Source: JAGQRJ01 sp041402045 (GTDB taxonomy: Bacteria; Planctomycetota; J058). Taken from it: a stretch of DNA of 64,000 nucleotides. Position numbers and translations under genes: made by a program. The stretch spans positions 1 through 64,000 of the forward strand of contig JAWKSZ010000040.1 in NCBI GenBank assembly GCA_041402045.1, given 5' to 3'. Below, one piece after another: positions 45,465 to 56,252 of this stretch. The stretch's first letter is position 1; the number at the start of each line of letters is the position of its first letter. The notes under the pieces were generated by a model. That model did no database searches, was not told where the DNA came from, and worked only from the letters and a program-made list of their open reading frames with translations.

Positions 45465-46979
45465 TCAACCGATCGCGTCGGCGGTCACGAGCTTGCCGAG
45501 GGCCGCCCGCAGCTGCTGGCGCGTGAACGGCTTGCTCAGGTAGCGCGTGGGCTCTCCCGGGCGCAGGTCCTGCACGTCGTCGGGGGTCGCGTAGCCGCTG
45601 CACACGAGCACCGGGAGCTGCGGCCACTCGGCGCGCACCGCCTGGAGCAACGCCACCCCCGAGGCGTCGGGGAGCACGAGGTCCAGGATCAGGACCTCGG
45701 GGAGTTCGCGGCGCAGCGTCGCGAGCAGCTCTGCGCCGCGGGCGAGGGAGGTGACCTGCACCCCCGCGCTCTCCAGGACCTCGCCCAGCAGGCGACGGAG
45801 GACCGGGTCGTCGTCCACGACCACCGCCTTGCGCAGCGCGGGCTTCACGGGCGCAGGGACCTCGCCGGGGAGCTGCAGACCGGACTCCGCGGGCAGCACC
45901 AAGCGAAACGTCGTCCCCTGCCCGAGGGCCGACTCGAGCTCGACGCGACCGCCGAAGGCGCGCACGAAGCCCTGGACCGCGGCGAGCCCGAGCCCCGTGC
46001 CCGTGGGCTTGGTGGTGAAGAACGGCTCGAAGATCCGGCGCTGGGTGTCCGCGTCCATGCCGGGGCCGTCGTCCTGGACCTCGATCAGCACCTGGGTCCC
46101 CGCGGCGTCGGCGCGCTGGCGGCAGCGCACCGTGACCTGCCCCGGCCCTGCGCCCAGGGCCTGCCCGGCGTTGATCAGGAGGTTCAGCACGACCTGGCGC
46201 AGTTGGGTCGCGTCCACGAGCAGCGGCGCGCAGGGCTGCAGGTCGCGTGTGAGCTCCACGTCGACGCCGTAGCTGGCGTGGGCGATCTTGGCCAACTCGC
46301 CGACGAGGCTCGGCGGATCGACCAGCTCGCGCACGACCTGGCCGCCGCTGGCGTAGGCCATGAGCTGGCGCGTGAGCTCGCCCGCCCGCTGCGCCCCCAC
46401 CCCGATCAAGTCCAGGAGCGGGAGCAGGTCGGCGCCGGCCCGGCGCTTGGCGAGCTCCGAGGCGCCGAGGATCGAGGCCAGGAGGTTGTTGAAGTCGTGG
46501 GCCACCCCCCCCGCCAGGAGGGCCAGGCTCTCGAGGTGGGCCGCCTCGAGGGCCACCGCCTCGGCCCGGCGGCGGTCCTCCTCGGCGCGACGCAGGGCGG
46601 TGACGTCCACGAAGGTCACGACCACCGCCTCGAGGGCCTCGACGTTGGGGTAGAGCAGCGCCGACACCCTCGCCCAGATCGGCTCCACGGTCCCCGGGCG
46701 CAGGGTCCCCACGAGCTGGTCCACGACGTCGCCCCCGCCCTGGATCGCGCGCACCACGGGGTAGTCCTGGACCGGCAGCTCCCCCCCCGCCGGGTCGAGC
46801 AGGCGCAGGTCCGGGTCGACGGCGAGCATGCCGGTCAAGTGCTCGCGGGTCATGCCCAGGAGGTCGACGGCGCGGGCGTTGGCGTAGAGGATCGCGGTGT
46901 CGGGCGCGTGGATCACCACGCCGGCGTCCACGTGGCTGGCTGCCGCCTCGAACCAGCGACGATTCAGCGGGGGCTCCAT
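45465..46979 (-). CDS. Hybrid histidine kinase: PAS, HisKA, HATPase, receiver
   Basis: 504 aa, soluble. A PAS domain (about 8-130) precedes the phospho-acceptor His in LLAGGVAHDFNNLLASILG (about 160). The HATPase domain has N-box LNLLINAGQALG, G1 DDGPGM and G2 GTGLGLAAVQGFV. A C-terminal receiver (about 385-504) has AVVVDDDPVLRRLL, the phospho-Asp in VLILDLVLPDASG and Lys in YLSKPFT. The HDFNN form is typical of NtrB-like kinases without a membrane sensor. Signal and output are unknown; no partner regulator adjoins. TAGGCT lies 6 nt before ATG 46979. Confidence 0.92.
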   Translation of the reverse strand: MEPPLNRRWFEAAASHVDAGVVIHAPDTAILYANARAVDLLGMTREHLTGMLAVDPDLRLLDPAGGELPVQDYPVVRAIQGGGDVVDQLVGTLRPGTVEPIWARVSALLYPNVEALEAVVVTFVDVTALRRAEEDRRRAEAVALEAAHLESLALLAGGVAHDFNNLLASILGASELAKRRAGADLLPLLDLIGVGAQRAGELTRQLMAYASGGQVVRELVDPPSLVGELAKIAHASYGVDVELTRDLQPCAPLLVDATQLRQVVLNLLINAGQALGAGPGQVTVRCRQRADAAGTQVLIEVQDDGPGMDADTQRRIFEPFFTTKPTGTGLGLAAVQGFVRAFGGRVELESALGQGTTFRLVLPAESGLQLPGEVPAPVKPALRKAVVVDDDPVLRRLLGEVLESAGVQVTSLARGAELLATLRRELPEVLILDLVLPDASGVALLQAVRAEWPQLPVLVCSGYATPDDVQDLRPGEPTRYLSKPFTRQQLRAALGKLVTADAIG

Positions 46980-46985
46980 GGGCTC

Positions 46986-46991
46986 AGCCTA
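46986..46991 (-). promoter_or_regulatory. TANNNT -10-like hexamer for a leaderless mRNA
   Basis: TAGGCT on the minus strand ends 6 nt before ATG 46979 of the histidine kinase gene. Confidence 0.45.
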
Positions 46992-47063
46992 GGCCGCCAA
47001 CCAAGGCAGATCAATGACCCAATCTGGACCACTGCCCCCCCTTGGAAGGGGCTCTAGCCCCAC

Positions 47064-48149
47064 CTAGGAGGGGTTTCGCGCCTCCGGGGCGAAGGGCAGC
47101 TCGAGCTGCGCCCCGGGCTCCGCGAGGTTGGTCACGCCGATCCCCAGGAGGCGCACGGGCCGCTCGCCGACCTCGGTCTGTTCGAGCAAGGCCAGCGCGA
47201 CCTCGTGCAGGGTCGCGTGCTCCCGGGTGGGCGCGGTCAGGGTCCGGCTGCGGGTGATCTGCTGGAAGTCGGCGTACTTCACCTTGAGCACCACCGTCTT
47301 GCCTCGGGCCTCGGCGCGGAGGAGGCGCTCTGCTAGCCGCTCGGCGAGGTCGTCGAGGAACGCCGCGGCCTCGGCGCGGGAGCGCAGGTCCTCGGGGAGC
47401 GTGTCCTCGATGCTCACCGACTTGCGCTCGCGGTCGGGCTGCACCCGACGCAGGTCGATCCCCTGCGCGAGCTCCCGGTAGCGCGGCCCGGCGCTGCCGA
47501 ACCAGCGCACGAGCTGCTCGACGTCGTGGCGCAGGAAGTCGCTGGCGACCTCGATCCCCCGCGCGCGACAGCGCTCGGCGCTCTTGCGCCCGACCCCCGG
47601 GATCCGGCGCACCGGCAGCGCCGCGAGCACCGCCTGCACCCGCTCGGGGCCGATCACGGTCAGCCCGTCGGGCTTGTCCATGTCGGAGGCGACCTTGGCC
47701 AGGAACTTGTTCGGCGCGACCCCCGCCGACGCGGTGAGCCCGGTCTCGCGGCGGATCCGCGCGCGCAGGTGCTCGGCGACCCGGGTCGCCGAGGGCTCAC
47801 CGAGGGCGTTCTGGGTCACGTCGAGGAAGGCCTCGTCCAGGCTCAGGGGCTCCACGAGCTCGGTCACGTCGCGGAAGATCGCCTGGATCTGGCGCGAGAC
47901 CGCCTTGTAGCGCACGAAGTCCGGGCGCAGGAACACGCCGTGAGGGCAGAGCCGGTAGGCCTGGGCGGTGGGCATGGCCGAGTGCACGCCAAACACGCGG
48001 GCCTCGTAGGAGGCCGTGCACACCACGCCCCGGCTGTCGGGCTGCCCGCCCACGATCACCGCGCGCCCGCGGAGCTCGGGGCGGTCGCGCTGCTCGACCG
48101 ACGCGTAGAACGCGTCCATGTCGACGTGGACGATCTTGCGCAGGCTCAC
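47064..48149 (-). CDS. dinB: DNA polymerase IV (Y-family)
   Basis: 361 aa translesion polymerase. Catalytic blocks: IVHVDMDAFYASVEQRDRP (residues 6-24), YEARVFGVHSAMPTAQAYRL, and PLSLDEAFLDVT with the paired acidic residues (about 105). The helix-hairpin-helix RRIPGVGRKSAERCRARGI and the little-finger domain are complete. It lacks a recognisable C-terminal clamp-binding peptide (the end is LELPFAPEARNPS, where QLELPF could act as one). GTG 48149 is preceded by TAGAGT at leaderless spacing. Confidence 0.93.
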   Translation of the reverse strand: MSLRKIVHVDMDAFYASVEQRDRPELRGRAVIVGGQPDSRGVVCTASYEARVFGVHSAMPTAQAYRLCPHGVFLRPDFVRYKAVSRQIQAIFRDVTELVEPLSLDEAFLDVTQNALGEPSATRVAEHLRARIRRETGLTASAGVAPNKFLAKVASDMDKPDGLTVIGPERVQAVLAALPVRRIPGVGRKSAERCRARGIEVASDFLRHDVEQLVRWFGSAGPRYRELAQGIDLRRVQPDRERKSVSIEDTLPEDLRSRAEAAAFLDDLAERLAERLLRAEARGKTVVLKVKYADFQQITRSRTLTAPTREHATLHEVALALLEQTEVGERPVRLLGIGVTNLAEPGAQLELPFAPEARNPS

Positions 48150-48156
48150 CCCGGGC

Positions 48157-48162
48157 ACTCTA
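48157..48162 (-). promoter_or_regulatory. TANNNT -10-like hexamer for a leaderless mRNA
   Basis: TAGAGT on the minus strand ends 7 nt before GTG 48149 of dinB. Confidence 0.45.
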
Positions 48163-48315
48163 CCCGGGGTGAGCGACGCGCCCGTCCTCCCGCCGAAGTC
48201 CGCCCCGGTCTGCGTCGGGAGCCGGGTCGTACCGCCCAACGACCCCGCGGCTCGCGGCGCTCACGCAGGCGTCGCAGCGCGCCTCGCGCCTGCCGGAGCG
48301 CACGACAACGGGCCG

Positions 48316-49420
<1,105 letters not shown>

Positions 49421-49424
<4 letters not shown>

Positions 49425-52220
49425 CGCGGCGACCGCCACCGCCGCCGCCGGGGCCGCCGCCCGCCGCCGCCGGGCCCGCCGCGCCCGCCGCCGGAACCTG
49501 CCGCGCCCGCCGCCGAGGCCACCGCGTCCGCCGCCGCCGGGGCCGCCGCGACCGCCGCCGCCCTGGCCGCGCATCCGCCGCCGCCGGGCCCGCCGCGCCC
49601 GCGTCCGCCGCCGCCGCCCGGGCGACCGCCGCGCCTGGTAGTTGCGCGGGCGCTGGCCCTTGCGGAACCCATGCTCGTCGAGGTCACCGGTCTCCTCGGT
49701 GGCCTCCTTGGCCTCCTGGCGCCGGCGCTCGGTGTTCTTGGCCTTGGTCTCGACCCAGCTCACGTTGTCGAAGCTGGTGTCGATCACGAGCGGGACCGCA
49801 GGCGACCTTGAGCTACTCTCGGCCTTGCGCGATCTTGCGGATCTCGCCGACTGGCCCAGGCTGATCACGTAGACGTAGTCGCCCTTGCCCAGGCCCTTGA
49901 CGAACTCGCGCCGGCGCTGCTCGAAGGGCATGTGCGAGAGCATGTCGTCGAGCTTGCCGTCGAGCTCCTTGAGCGCGTCGGCCGCCTTCTGGGCGTCGGA
50001 CTTGGCCGCCTCGGCCGCGTCCTTGACCGCCTTGCGCAGCGCGAGGAACTTCTCCTCGAGCTCCATGTCGGCCTCGAGGCTGAGCGCGTGCTTCTTGCGC
50101 TCGATCGTGCCCCGCTCCTCCTCCACGGCGCGCTTCTCGGCCTCGGCGGTCTTCTTGGCCGCCTGGGCCTCGTCGGCGGCCGCCGCGGCGGCCTCCTTCA
50201 TGCCCTGCAGGGCCTCGATCAGCTTCGAGGCGTCGCTCTGCCCGGCGGCGAGCAGCGCCTCGGCCCGGCCGAGGACGGCCACGGGGACGTCGGCGCGCTT
50301 GGCCGCGGCCAGGGTCTGCGCGGTCCCCGGGATCCCGTCCATGAAGCGGTAGGTCGGGAGCCCCGCCGCGGCGTCGAAGGCCAGGCAGGCGTTCTGCGCG
50401 CGGGGGTGCTCGGCGGCGAAGCCCTTGAGCGACTCGAGGTAGGTGCTGACCACGGCCTTGGCGCCCTTGTCGAGCAGCGCCTCGAGGAACGCGCGCGCCA
50501 GCGCGCCGCCCTCGCCCGGGTCGGTGTGGTCGCCGAGCTCGTCGACCAGCACCAGCGTCGCGCCGTCGGCGGCGGCCAGCGACTCGCGGATCCGCGCCAG
50601 GTAGGTGGTGAAGGCCGAGCGGCTCGCGGGGCCCGCGCGCCCGTCGCTAATGTCCGCGAACAGGTGCTGGAACACGCAGAGGCTGCTGCCCTCGGCGGCC
50701 GGGATCGGGAGCCCGCACTGGGCCAGCGCCGCGCACAGCCCGATCACGCGCAGGGCCACGGTCTTGCCGCCCTGCTTGGGGCCGGAGAGCACGAGCAGGT
50801 CGTGGTCGGCGCCCAGCGAGAGGGTGAGCGGCATGACGCTCTCGGGCTTCTTCCCGATCGGCGCCTCGTCGCCCGGGTCCTTGTCCTTGCCCTTGCGGCC
50901 CTTGCGCCCGGACTTGGTCCCCCCGCCGAGGAGGGGGTGGAACGCGTCGACGAGGCTGAAGCGGGTCTCCCCCGCGATCGCGGGGGCGGTGTAGCCGCGC
51001 TCCTTGGCCCAGGTCGCCTTGGCGTGGGTGAAGTCCAGCCAGCCCAGGGAGCCGCAGGTGCGCTCCAGGTGCTGCAGGTGCGCCTGCACGACGCGGGTCA
51101 GCTCCCAGAGGATCGTCTTGGTCTCGGCCTTCTCCTCGGCGCGGAGCTGCTTCTGCTCGTTGGCGAGGGCGGTCACGGCCTCGGGCTCGACGTAGGCGAT
51201 CCCGCCCTTGCCCTTGCTGACCACGGTGCCCTTCACGTGCTCGGTGCGCGCGGCCTTGACCGCGAACACCAGGCGGTTGCTGCGGACCACGGGCTTGAGC
51301 GCGTGCAGCGAGATCGCGACCTCGCCGTCCTTGACCAGGTCGTCGAAGGCCTTGTCGATCGACACCCGCAGGTCGTGCAGGCGCTTGCGCAGGGTCGAGA
51401 GCTTCTCGCTCGCGTCGTGCTTGAGGCCCTTGCCCGCGTCGAAGAGCTTGGCCGAGAGCGCGTCGCTCACGGCGTCGACGGGGTCGAGGTGCGCGGCGAA
51501 GCCGTGCAGGCGCGGGTAGTTCGCCTCGTCCGCCGACTGCAGCGCCTGGCGCATGCTGCGGGCGGTCTCGAGGGTGGTCAGGACCTGGCCCAGCTCCCGG
51601 GCGGAGAGCGGGCGCTCCGGCTCCTTGATCCGCGAGCAGAGGGCGGGCAGGTCGTGCACGCCGGCGAAGCTCGCGGGGCGCCCGCGCTCGTCGATCAGCG
51701 CCGCCATTTCGCGGGTCTGGTCGAGGCAGGTGCGCACCTTCTCTTCGTCGTAGAGCAGCTTCATGCGCGCCAGCGCCTGCTTGCCCAGGGGGCTCTGGCA
51801 GTGGCCCTTGAGCCCGTCGACCACGCGCTGGAAGGACAGCGCGCCGAGGAAGCGCGCCTCGCTGGCCTTGCGCTTCTTCTCCTCGGGGCTGAGCTCGGGC
51901 TCCGGCTCCGGGGCGGGCTCCTCGTCCTCGACGACGGGCTCCTCCTCGTCGTCGTCGGTGCGGCCCTCGTCCTCGATCTCGGGGGTCTCCTCCTCGGTCG
52001 CCTCCTCGGTCGCCGGCGCCGCGGTGGGCGCCGGGTCGGGGGCCGCAGCCTCGGCGCCGGGGGCGCTGAGGTCCGCCGCGGGGGAGGCCTGCTCGGCGCC
52101 GGGGGCCGCTTGCTCGGCGCCGGGGGCGTCGGTGGTCACGGCGGCGGCGTCGGGGGCCTCGGTGGCCTCGGGGGCCGCGGTCGCCTCGGGGGCGGGGACG
52201 GACTGGTTCGGGTCGCTCAC
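49421..52220 (-). CDS. mutS2: MutS2-like ATPase with acidic N-terminus and Arg/Gly-rich tail, no Smr domain
   Basis: About 930 aa. An acidic, Pro/Ala-rich region (1-115) precedes the MutS2 core and lever helices (FLGALSFQRVVDGLKGHCQS). Walker A is LSGPKQGGKTVALR (about 473) and Walker B LVLVDELGDHTDPGEGG (about 553). After a coiled coil, a KOW-like part (GDYVYVISLG) is disturbed by compensating indels near 49795-49860, where another frame reads VGEIRKIAQGRE. The end is Gly/Arg-rich (RGGPGGGG repeats) and its frame is uncertain; one reading ends in TGA 49421. No Smr nuclease domain was found. GTG 52220 overlaps the tilS stop. Confidence 0.82.
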
Positions 52221-53596
52221 GGGGTGCCTTCTTCCTGGTCTCCTGCGCTTGCCTCCGTGCGGATCTCCAGCACGGAGCGGGTGGCGGAGGTCACCCGGTA
52301 CCTGTGGTCAATGCGATGGCCAACGACCCACACGGGCCGATCTCGGTCGGTCACGACCGGGACCCCGTCCCGGACCGACCGCGGGATTCTCCGCTCAATG
52401 TAGAAACGTTTCAACGTGCGGGTGCCCGGGGATCCCAGAGGCCAGAAGCGGTCCCCGGGGCGGCGCCCGCGGAGGGTCAGGGGGCCCGTGATCGCGGTCG
52501 GGTCGAGGAAGGCCACCTCGGGGGGGGCCTCGTCCCAGCCCGGAGGTGGGCTCGGGTGCAGGCGGACCTCGACCTGGAGCCTCCACCCGGGGAGCCAGCA
52601 GGCGCCCGCGGCCGGCAGCTCCGCCGGCTCCGGGGCCGACGGGGCGGGGGCCGGGTCCAGCACCAGCGCCTCGCCGTCACGGGCCAGCTCGCGGCCTCCG
52701 GGGAGGCCGCAGCGGCCGCCCGCGAGCGCGACCCGGCGCGCCGCGCCCACGTGCCCCGCGTCGAGGCGCGCGCCGACCTGGGGGCGCAGCCAGTCGTGGA
52801 GCAGGCGCTCCTGCACCGGGCGCGGGAGCTCGGCGAAGCCCGCCAGGGGGAGCTGCGGCAGCGCGAGGTCCCGGCCGAGGGCCCGGACCTCCTGGGCGAT
52901 CCAGGCGTCGACGTCGCGGGCCGAGCCGGCGAGGCGTCCGACCGCGTCCTCGAGCGCCGGGTTCAGCGCGCGCAGGGCGGGGAGCACGTCCTGGCGCAGG
53001 CGGGCGCGGAGGAAGCGCGGGTCGGCGTTGCTCGGGTCCTCGCGCCAGGGCTGCCCCTCCCGCGTGAGGTAGGCCACGACCTCGGCCCGCGGCTCGCCCA
53101 GGAGCGGGCGCAGGAGGGTCGCCCCGCCCTCGAGCCGGCGCGTGGGCGGGATCCCGCCCAACCCGGAGAGCCGGGTCCCGCGCACCAGGCGCCAGAGCAC
53201 GGTCTCGAGCTGGTCGTCGGCGGTGTGCCCGAGGGCGATCGCCGCGGCGCCGCGCTCGCGGGCGACCTCCGCCAGCCAGGCGTAGCGCGCGCGGCGCGCG
53301 CCGGCCTCGAGCGAGCCGGCCTCGCCCGGCTCGGCCGCGACCGCGCCGCTGACCAGGGGCAAGCCCAGGCGCCGGGCGAGGGCAGCCGCCGCGTCGCGGT
53401 CGGCCTGGGCCGCAGCGGGGCCGCGCCAGCCGTGGTCGAGGTGCGCGAGGACCAGCTCCTGGGCGGGCTCTGCGGCGCGCAGCGCGCAGGCCAGCGCCGT
53501 CGAGTCCGCGCCCCCCGAGACCGCGACCAGCCACGGACCCGGGGGCGGGTCGAGGTCGCGGAGGGCGGCGCGGACGCGGTGCACGAAGGGATCCAT
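52217..53596 (-). CDS. tilS: tRNA(Ile)-lysidine synthetase
   Basis: 459 aa. The PP-loop is VAVSGGADSTALACAL (about 24-39), followed by LAHLDHGWRG and ALGHTADDQLETVLWRL. The C-terminal TilS-specific domain is complete (LRGRRPGDRFWPLGSPGTRT, KRFYIERRIPRSVRD). It converts the wobble cytidine of the AUA-reading tRNA-Ile to lysidine. It is the first gene of an overlapping run tilS-mutS2-kynA. Divergent from purB, 54 bp between start codons. Confidence 0.95.
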   Translation of the reverse strand: MDPFVHRVRAALRDLDPPPGPWLVAVSGGADSTALACALRAAEPAQELVLAHLDHGWRGPAAAQADRDAAAALARRLGLPLVSGAVAAEPGEAGSLEAGARRARYAWLAEVARERGAAAIALGHTADDQLETVLWRLVRGTRLSGLGGIPPTRRLEGGATLLRPLLGEPRAEVVAYLTREGQPWREDPSNADPRFLRARLRQDVLPALRALNPALEDAVGRLAGSARDVDAWIAQEVRALGRDLALPQLPLAGFAELPRPVQERLLHDWLRPQVGARLDAGHVGAARRVALAGGRCGLPGGRELARDGEALVLDPAPAPSAPEPAELPAAGACWLPGWRLQVEVRLHPSPPPGWDEAPPEVAFLDPTAITGPLTLRGRRPGDRFWPLGSPGTRTLKRFYIERRIPRSVRDGVPVVTDRDRPVWVVGHRIDHRYRVTSATRSVLEIRTEASAGDQEEGTP

Positions 53597-53650
53597 GGGT
53601 CTCCCGCCCCCCCGACGGGGGGCGCCGGCCCGCATGTTACAAGGGGCGGC

Positions 53651-55066
53651 ATGAGTGACGGCAGCTACACCAGCCCCCTCGTGGCGCGCTACGCGGGGCG
53701 CGCCATGGCCCAGCGCTTCGGTCCCCTGGCCCGCGCCCGCGCCTGGCGCGAGGTGTGGATCGCCCTCGCCGAGGCCGAGCACGAGCTCGGCGCGCCGGTG
53801 AGCGCGGCCCAGATCGTGACGCTCAAGGCCACCGCCGAGCGGATCGACCTCGAGCGGGTGGCCGAGATCGAGGCCCAGACCCGCCACGACGTCATGGCCC
53901 ACCTCCACGCCTGGGGCGAGGTGTGCCCCGAGGCCGCCGGGGTCATGCACCTCGGGGCCACGAGCTGCTTCGTGACCGACAACGCGGACGCCCTGATCTT
54001 CAAGGGCGCCCTCGAGGGGATCCGCGACCGGCTGGTGCAGCTCGTGCGGGCGCTCGCGGACCTCGCCGAGCGCGAGGCCGATCGCCCGTGCCTGGGCTAC
54101 ACCCACTTCCAACCCGCCCAGCCGGTGACGGTGGGCAAGCGCGTGGCGCTCTGGCTGCAGGACGCGGTGTGGGACCTGGACGAGGTCCAGCGCCAGCTCG
54201 AGCGCTTCCCCTGCCGCGGCGCCAAGGGCACGACCGGGACCCAGGCCTCGTTCCTCGAGCTCCTGGGCACGCCGGAGCAGGTCGAGGAGCTCGACCGGCG
54301 GGTGGCGCAGAAGCTGGGCTTCGCCGAGAGCGTGGCGCTGGCCTGCCAGACCGGCCCGCGCAAACACGACGCCCAGATCGCCGACGCCCTGGCCCAGCTC
54401 GGGGTGACCCTCGGCAAGCTCGGCCGCGACGCGCGCTTGCTCGCGCACACCGGCGAGCTGCGCGAGGCCTTCGGGAAGCACCAGGTGGGCAGCTCGGCCA
54501 TGCCCTACAAGCGCAACCCCATGAAGGCCGAGCGCCTGTGCGCGCTGGCGCGCTTGCTCCCGCACCTGCGCGGGGTGATCGCCGAGACCGCGGCCACCCA
54601 GTGGCTGGAGCGCTCCCTCGACGACAGCGCCGCGCGCCGCGTGGCGTTCCCCGACCTGTTCCTCGCCGCCGACGGCGCGCTGCGCGTGGCCCGGGACCTC
54701 GTCGCGGGCCTCGAGGCCGACGTCCCCACCGTCGAGGCGCGCCTCGGGGAGTACGCGCCCTACCTCCTGGTGGAGCGCCTGCTGGTGCGCGGCGTGAAGC
54801 AGGGCGGCGACCGCCAGCAGCTGCACGAGGTGCTGCGCACCCACGCCGTGGCCAGCCGCAGCGCCGAGCGCCCCGGGGAGGCGTTCCTCGCCGCCCTGGA
54901 GCAGGACCCGACCTTCCAGGGCATGCCCCTGCGCGAGCTCGCCAAGCCCCAGGAGCTGGTGGGCCTGGCCCCGCGTCCGGTGCGCCGCTACCTGGAGGGG
55001 ACCGTGGCCCCGCTGCTGGCGCGCTTCGAGTCCGTCGCCCGCGCCAGCGACCCGCTCAAGGTCTAG
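53651..55066 (+). CDS. purB: Adenylosuccinate lyase
   Basis: 471 aa. The fumarase/aspartase-superfamily signature is GSSAMPYKRNPMKAER (about 280-295), with the catalytic His regions TRHDVMAHLHAWGE and GYTHFQPAQPVTVGKR. It acts twice in purine synthesis: release of fumarate from SAICAR and from adenylosuccinate. The MSDGSYTSPLVARYAG start matches the animal/planctomycete-like purB group rather than the E. coli type. Own promoter region shared with divergent tilS. Confidence 0.94.
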   Translation: MSDGSYTSPLVARYAGRAMAQRFGPLARARAWREVWIALAEAEHELGAPVSAAQIVTLKATAERIDLERVAEIEAQTRHDVMAHLHAWGEVCPEAAGVMHLGATSCFVTDNADALIFKGALEGIRDRLVQLVRALADLAEREADRPCLGYTHFQPAQPVTVGKRVALWLQDAVWDLDEVQRQLERFPCRGAKGTTGTQASFLELLGTPEQVEELDRRVAQKLGFAESVALACQTGPRKHDAQIADALAQLGVTLGKLGRDARLLAHTGELREAFGKHQVGSSAMPYKRNPMKAERLCALARLLPHLRGVIAETAATQWLERSLDDSAARRVAFPDLFLAADGALRVARDLVAGLEADVPTVEARLGEYAPYLLVERLLVRGVKQGGDRQQLHEVLRTHAVASRSAERPGEAFLAALEQDPTFQGMPLRELAKPQELVGLAPRPVRRYLEGTVAPLLARFESVARASDPLKV

Positions 55067-55151
55067 GACCCCACCCCTCGCGCTGTTTCGATTCGGCGGG
55101 AACTCGCCCTGCTCGCCGGGAGTAGACCTCCTGCGCGCGAGGAGGACTGCC

Positions 55152-55619
55152 ATGCGTCGTAGCCGCGTCGAGGACCTGCCGGAGCCCCGGCGGGACCTGA
55201 CCCCCATGATCGACGTCGTGTTCCTGTTGATCGTGTTCTTCATGGTCGCGACCGAGCTCACGAACCTGGAGCTCGAGGAGCTGGCCCTGCCCCGCGCCGA
55301 CCAGGCGCGGGAGCCCGCGCCGGAGCTGGGGCAGGTGCCCCCGCTCGTGATCAACGTGCTCGAGGACGGGGAGGTCCGCGTCCGCGGCCGGCGGCTGACG
55401 AGCGACCCCGCCCGGCGCGGGCAGGCCCCCTGGTTCTCGGACCACCTGCGCACCGAGGTCGCGGTGGCGGGTCGCGAGGACGACGCGTCGCGCCTGGAGG
55501 TCACCCTGCGCGTGGACAAGGACGCCGAGTTCGGCGCGGTCCAGCGCGTGTTCGAGGCCTGCTGCGAGCACGGGGTGATCAAGACCCGCCTCGCCGCCGA
55601 TCCCAGCGGGGAGCGCTAG
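55152..55619 (+). CDS. ExbD/TolR-like biopolymer transport protein
   Basis: 155 aa. The motif LTPMIDVVFLLIVFFMVATE gives one membrane span with the proton-path Asp (about 21). A periplasmic domain follows. ExbD subunits work with ExbB to couple proton flow to outer-membrane processes. No ExbB gene is in the window. GAGGAGG precedes ATG 55152. A second ExbD gene begins 2 nt after the stop. Confidence 0.9.
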   Translation: MRRSRVEDLPEPRRDLTPMIDVVFLLIVFFMVATELTNLELEELALPRADQAREPAPELGQVPPLVINVLEDGEVRVRGRRLTSDPARRGQAPWFSDHLRTEVAVAGREDDASRLEVTLRVDKDAEFGAVQRVFEACCEHGVIKTRLAADPSGER

Positions 55620-55621
55620 CC

Positions 55622-56146
55622 GTGCGCCGCCGCCGCAGCCGGCGCCCCGAGGCCCCCGGCGTCGACATGGAGCTGACCCCCATGATCGACGTGGTGTTCA
55701 ACCTCCTGGTGTTCTTCATGCTCCAGCGCCTGGTGGTCCCCGAGGGGGTGATCCACGCTTACCTCCCCAAGCAGGGCACGGGGAACGCGCGCTTCGAGAC
55801 CTGCGACGTGCAGGACGTGCGGATCAAGCTCCTGTGGCACGACGCCCAGGGCAAGGCGACCGAGGGCCCCGGCGGCCACGCGGTGTTGAAGCTCGGCGGC
55901 GACGTCCTGGCCCGCGCCGGCGAGCTGGAGGGGCCGGGCGCGCTCTCGCACCCGGGCTGGGCGGAGCTCGGGCGCAAGCTCGAGGAGCTGCGGGCGCTCT
56001 ACCGCGGCCCCAGCCGCAGCGGACTCCCGGTGGTGATCGACGCGCGCAAGGAGGTCCCGACCCAGCTCGTGGTGCTCGCGCTGAACGAGGCCGTGCGCGC
56101 CGGGATCCGCGACGTCACCTTCGCTGCGCCCAGCCGCCCGTTCTGA
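55622..56146 (+). CDS. Second ExbD/TolR-like protein
   Basis: 174 aa from GTG 55622. MELTPMIDVVFNLLVFFML holds the conserved Asp in the only membrane span. The periplasmic part is longer than in the upstream gene and ends in VVLALNEAVRAGIRDVTFA, the usual ExbD last helix and strand. The stop codon TGA overlaps the first base of the 95-bp palindromic element. Probably forms a heteromer with the upstream ExbD. Confidence 0.88.
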   Translation: MRRRRSRRPEAPGVDMELTPMIDVVFNLLVFFMLQRLVVPEGVIHAYLPKQGTGNARFETCDVQDVRIKLLWHDAQGKATEGPGGHAVLKLGGDVLARAGELEGPGALSHPGWAELGRKLEELRALYRGPSRSGLPVVIDARKEVPTQLVVLALNEAVRAGIRDVTFAAPSRPF

Positions 56147-56239
56147 ACCAGAGTTCACGATTCTGAGCGGGCGAGCGTGGCTCCCATGTCGTCAACGATC
56201 TGGCGCTCGCTCGCCCGCTCAGGATCGTGACTCTGGTTC
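56145..56239. repeat. 95-bp palindromic element on the exbD stop codon
   Basis: The left arm GAACCAGAGTTCACGATTCT..GAGCGGGCGAGCG and right arm (reverse complement GAACCAGAGTCACGATCCTG..) form an imperfect inverted repeat of about 35 bp around a short loop. A half copy is at 41921-41968. Too short to encode anything; probably a non-autonomous mobile palindrome. Confidence 0.8.
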
Positions 56240-56252
56240 CGCGCACTTCCGT

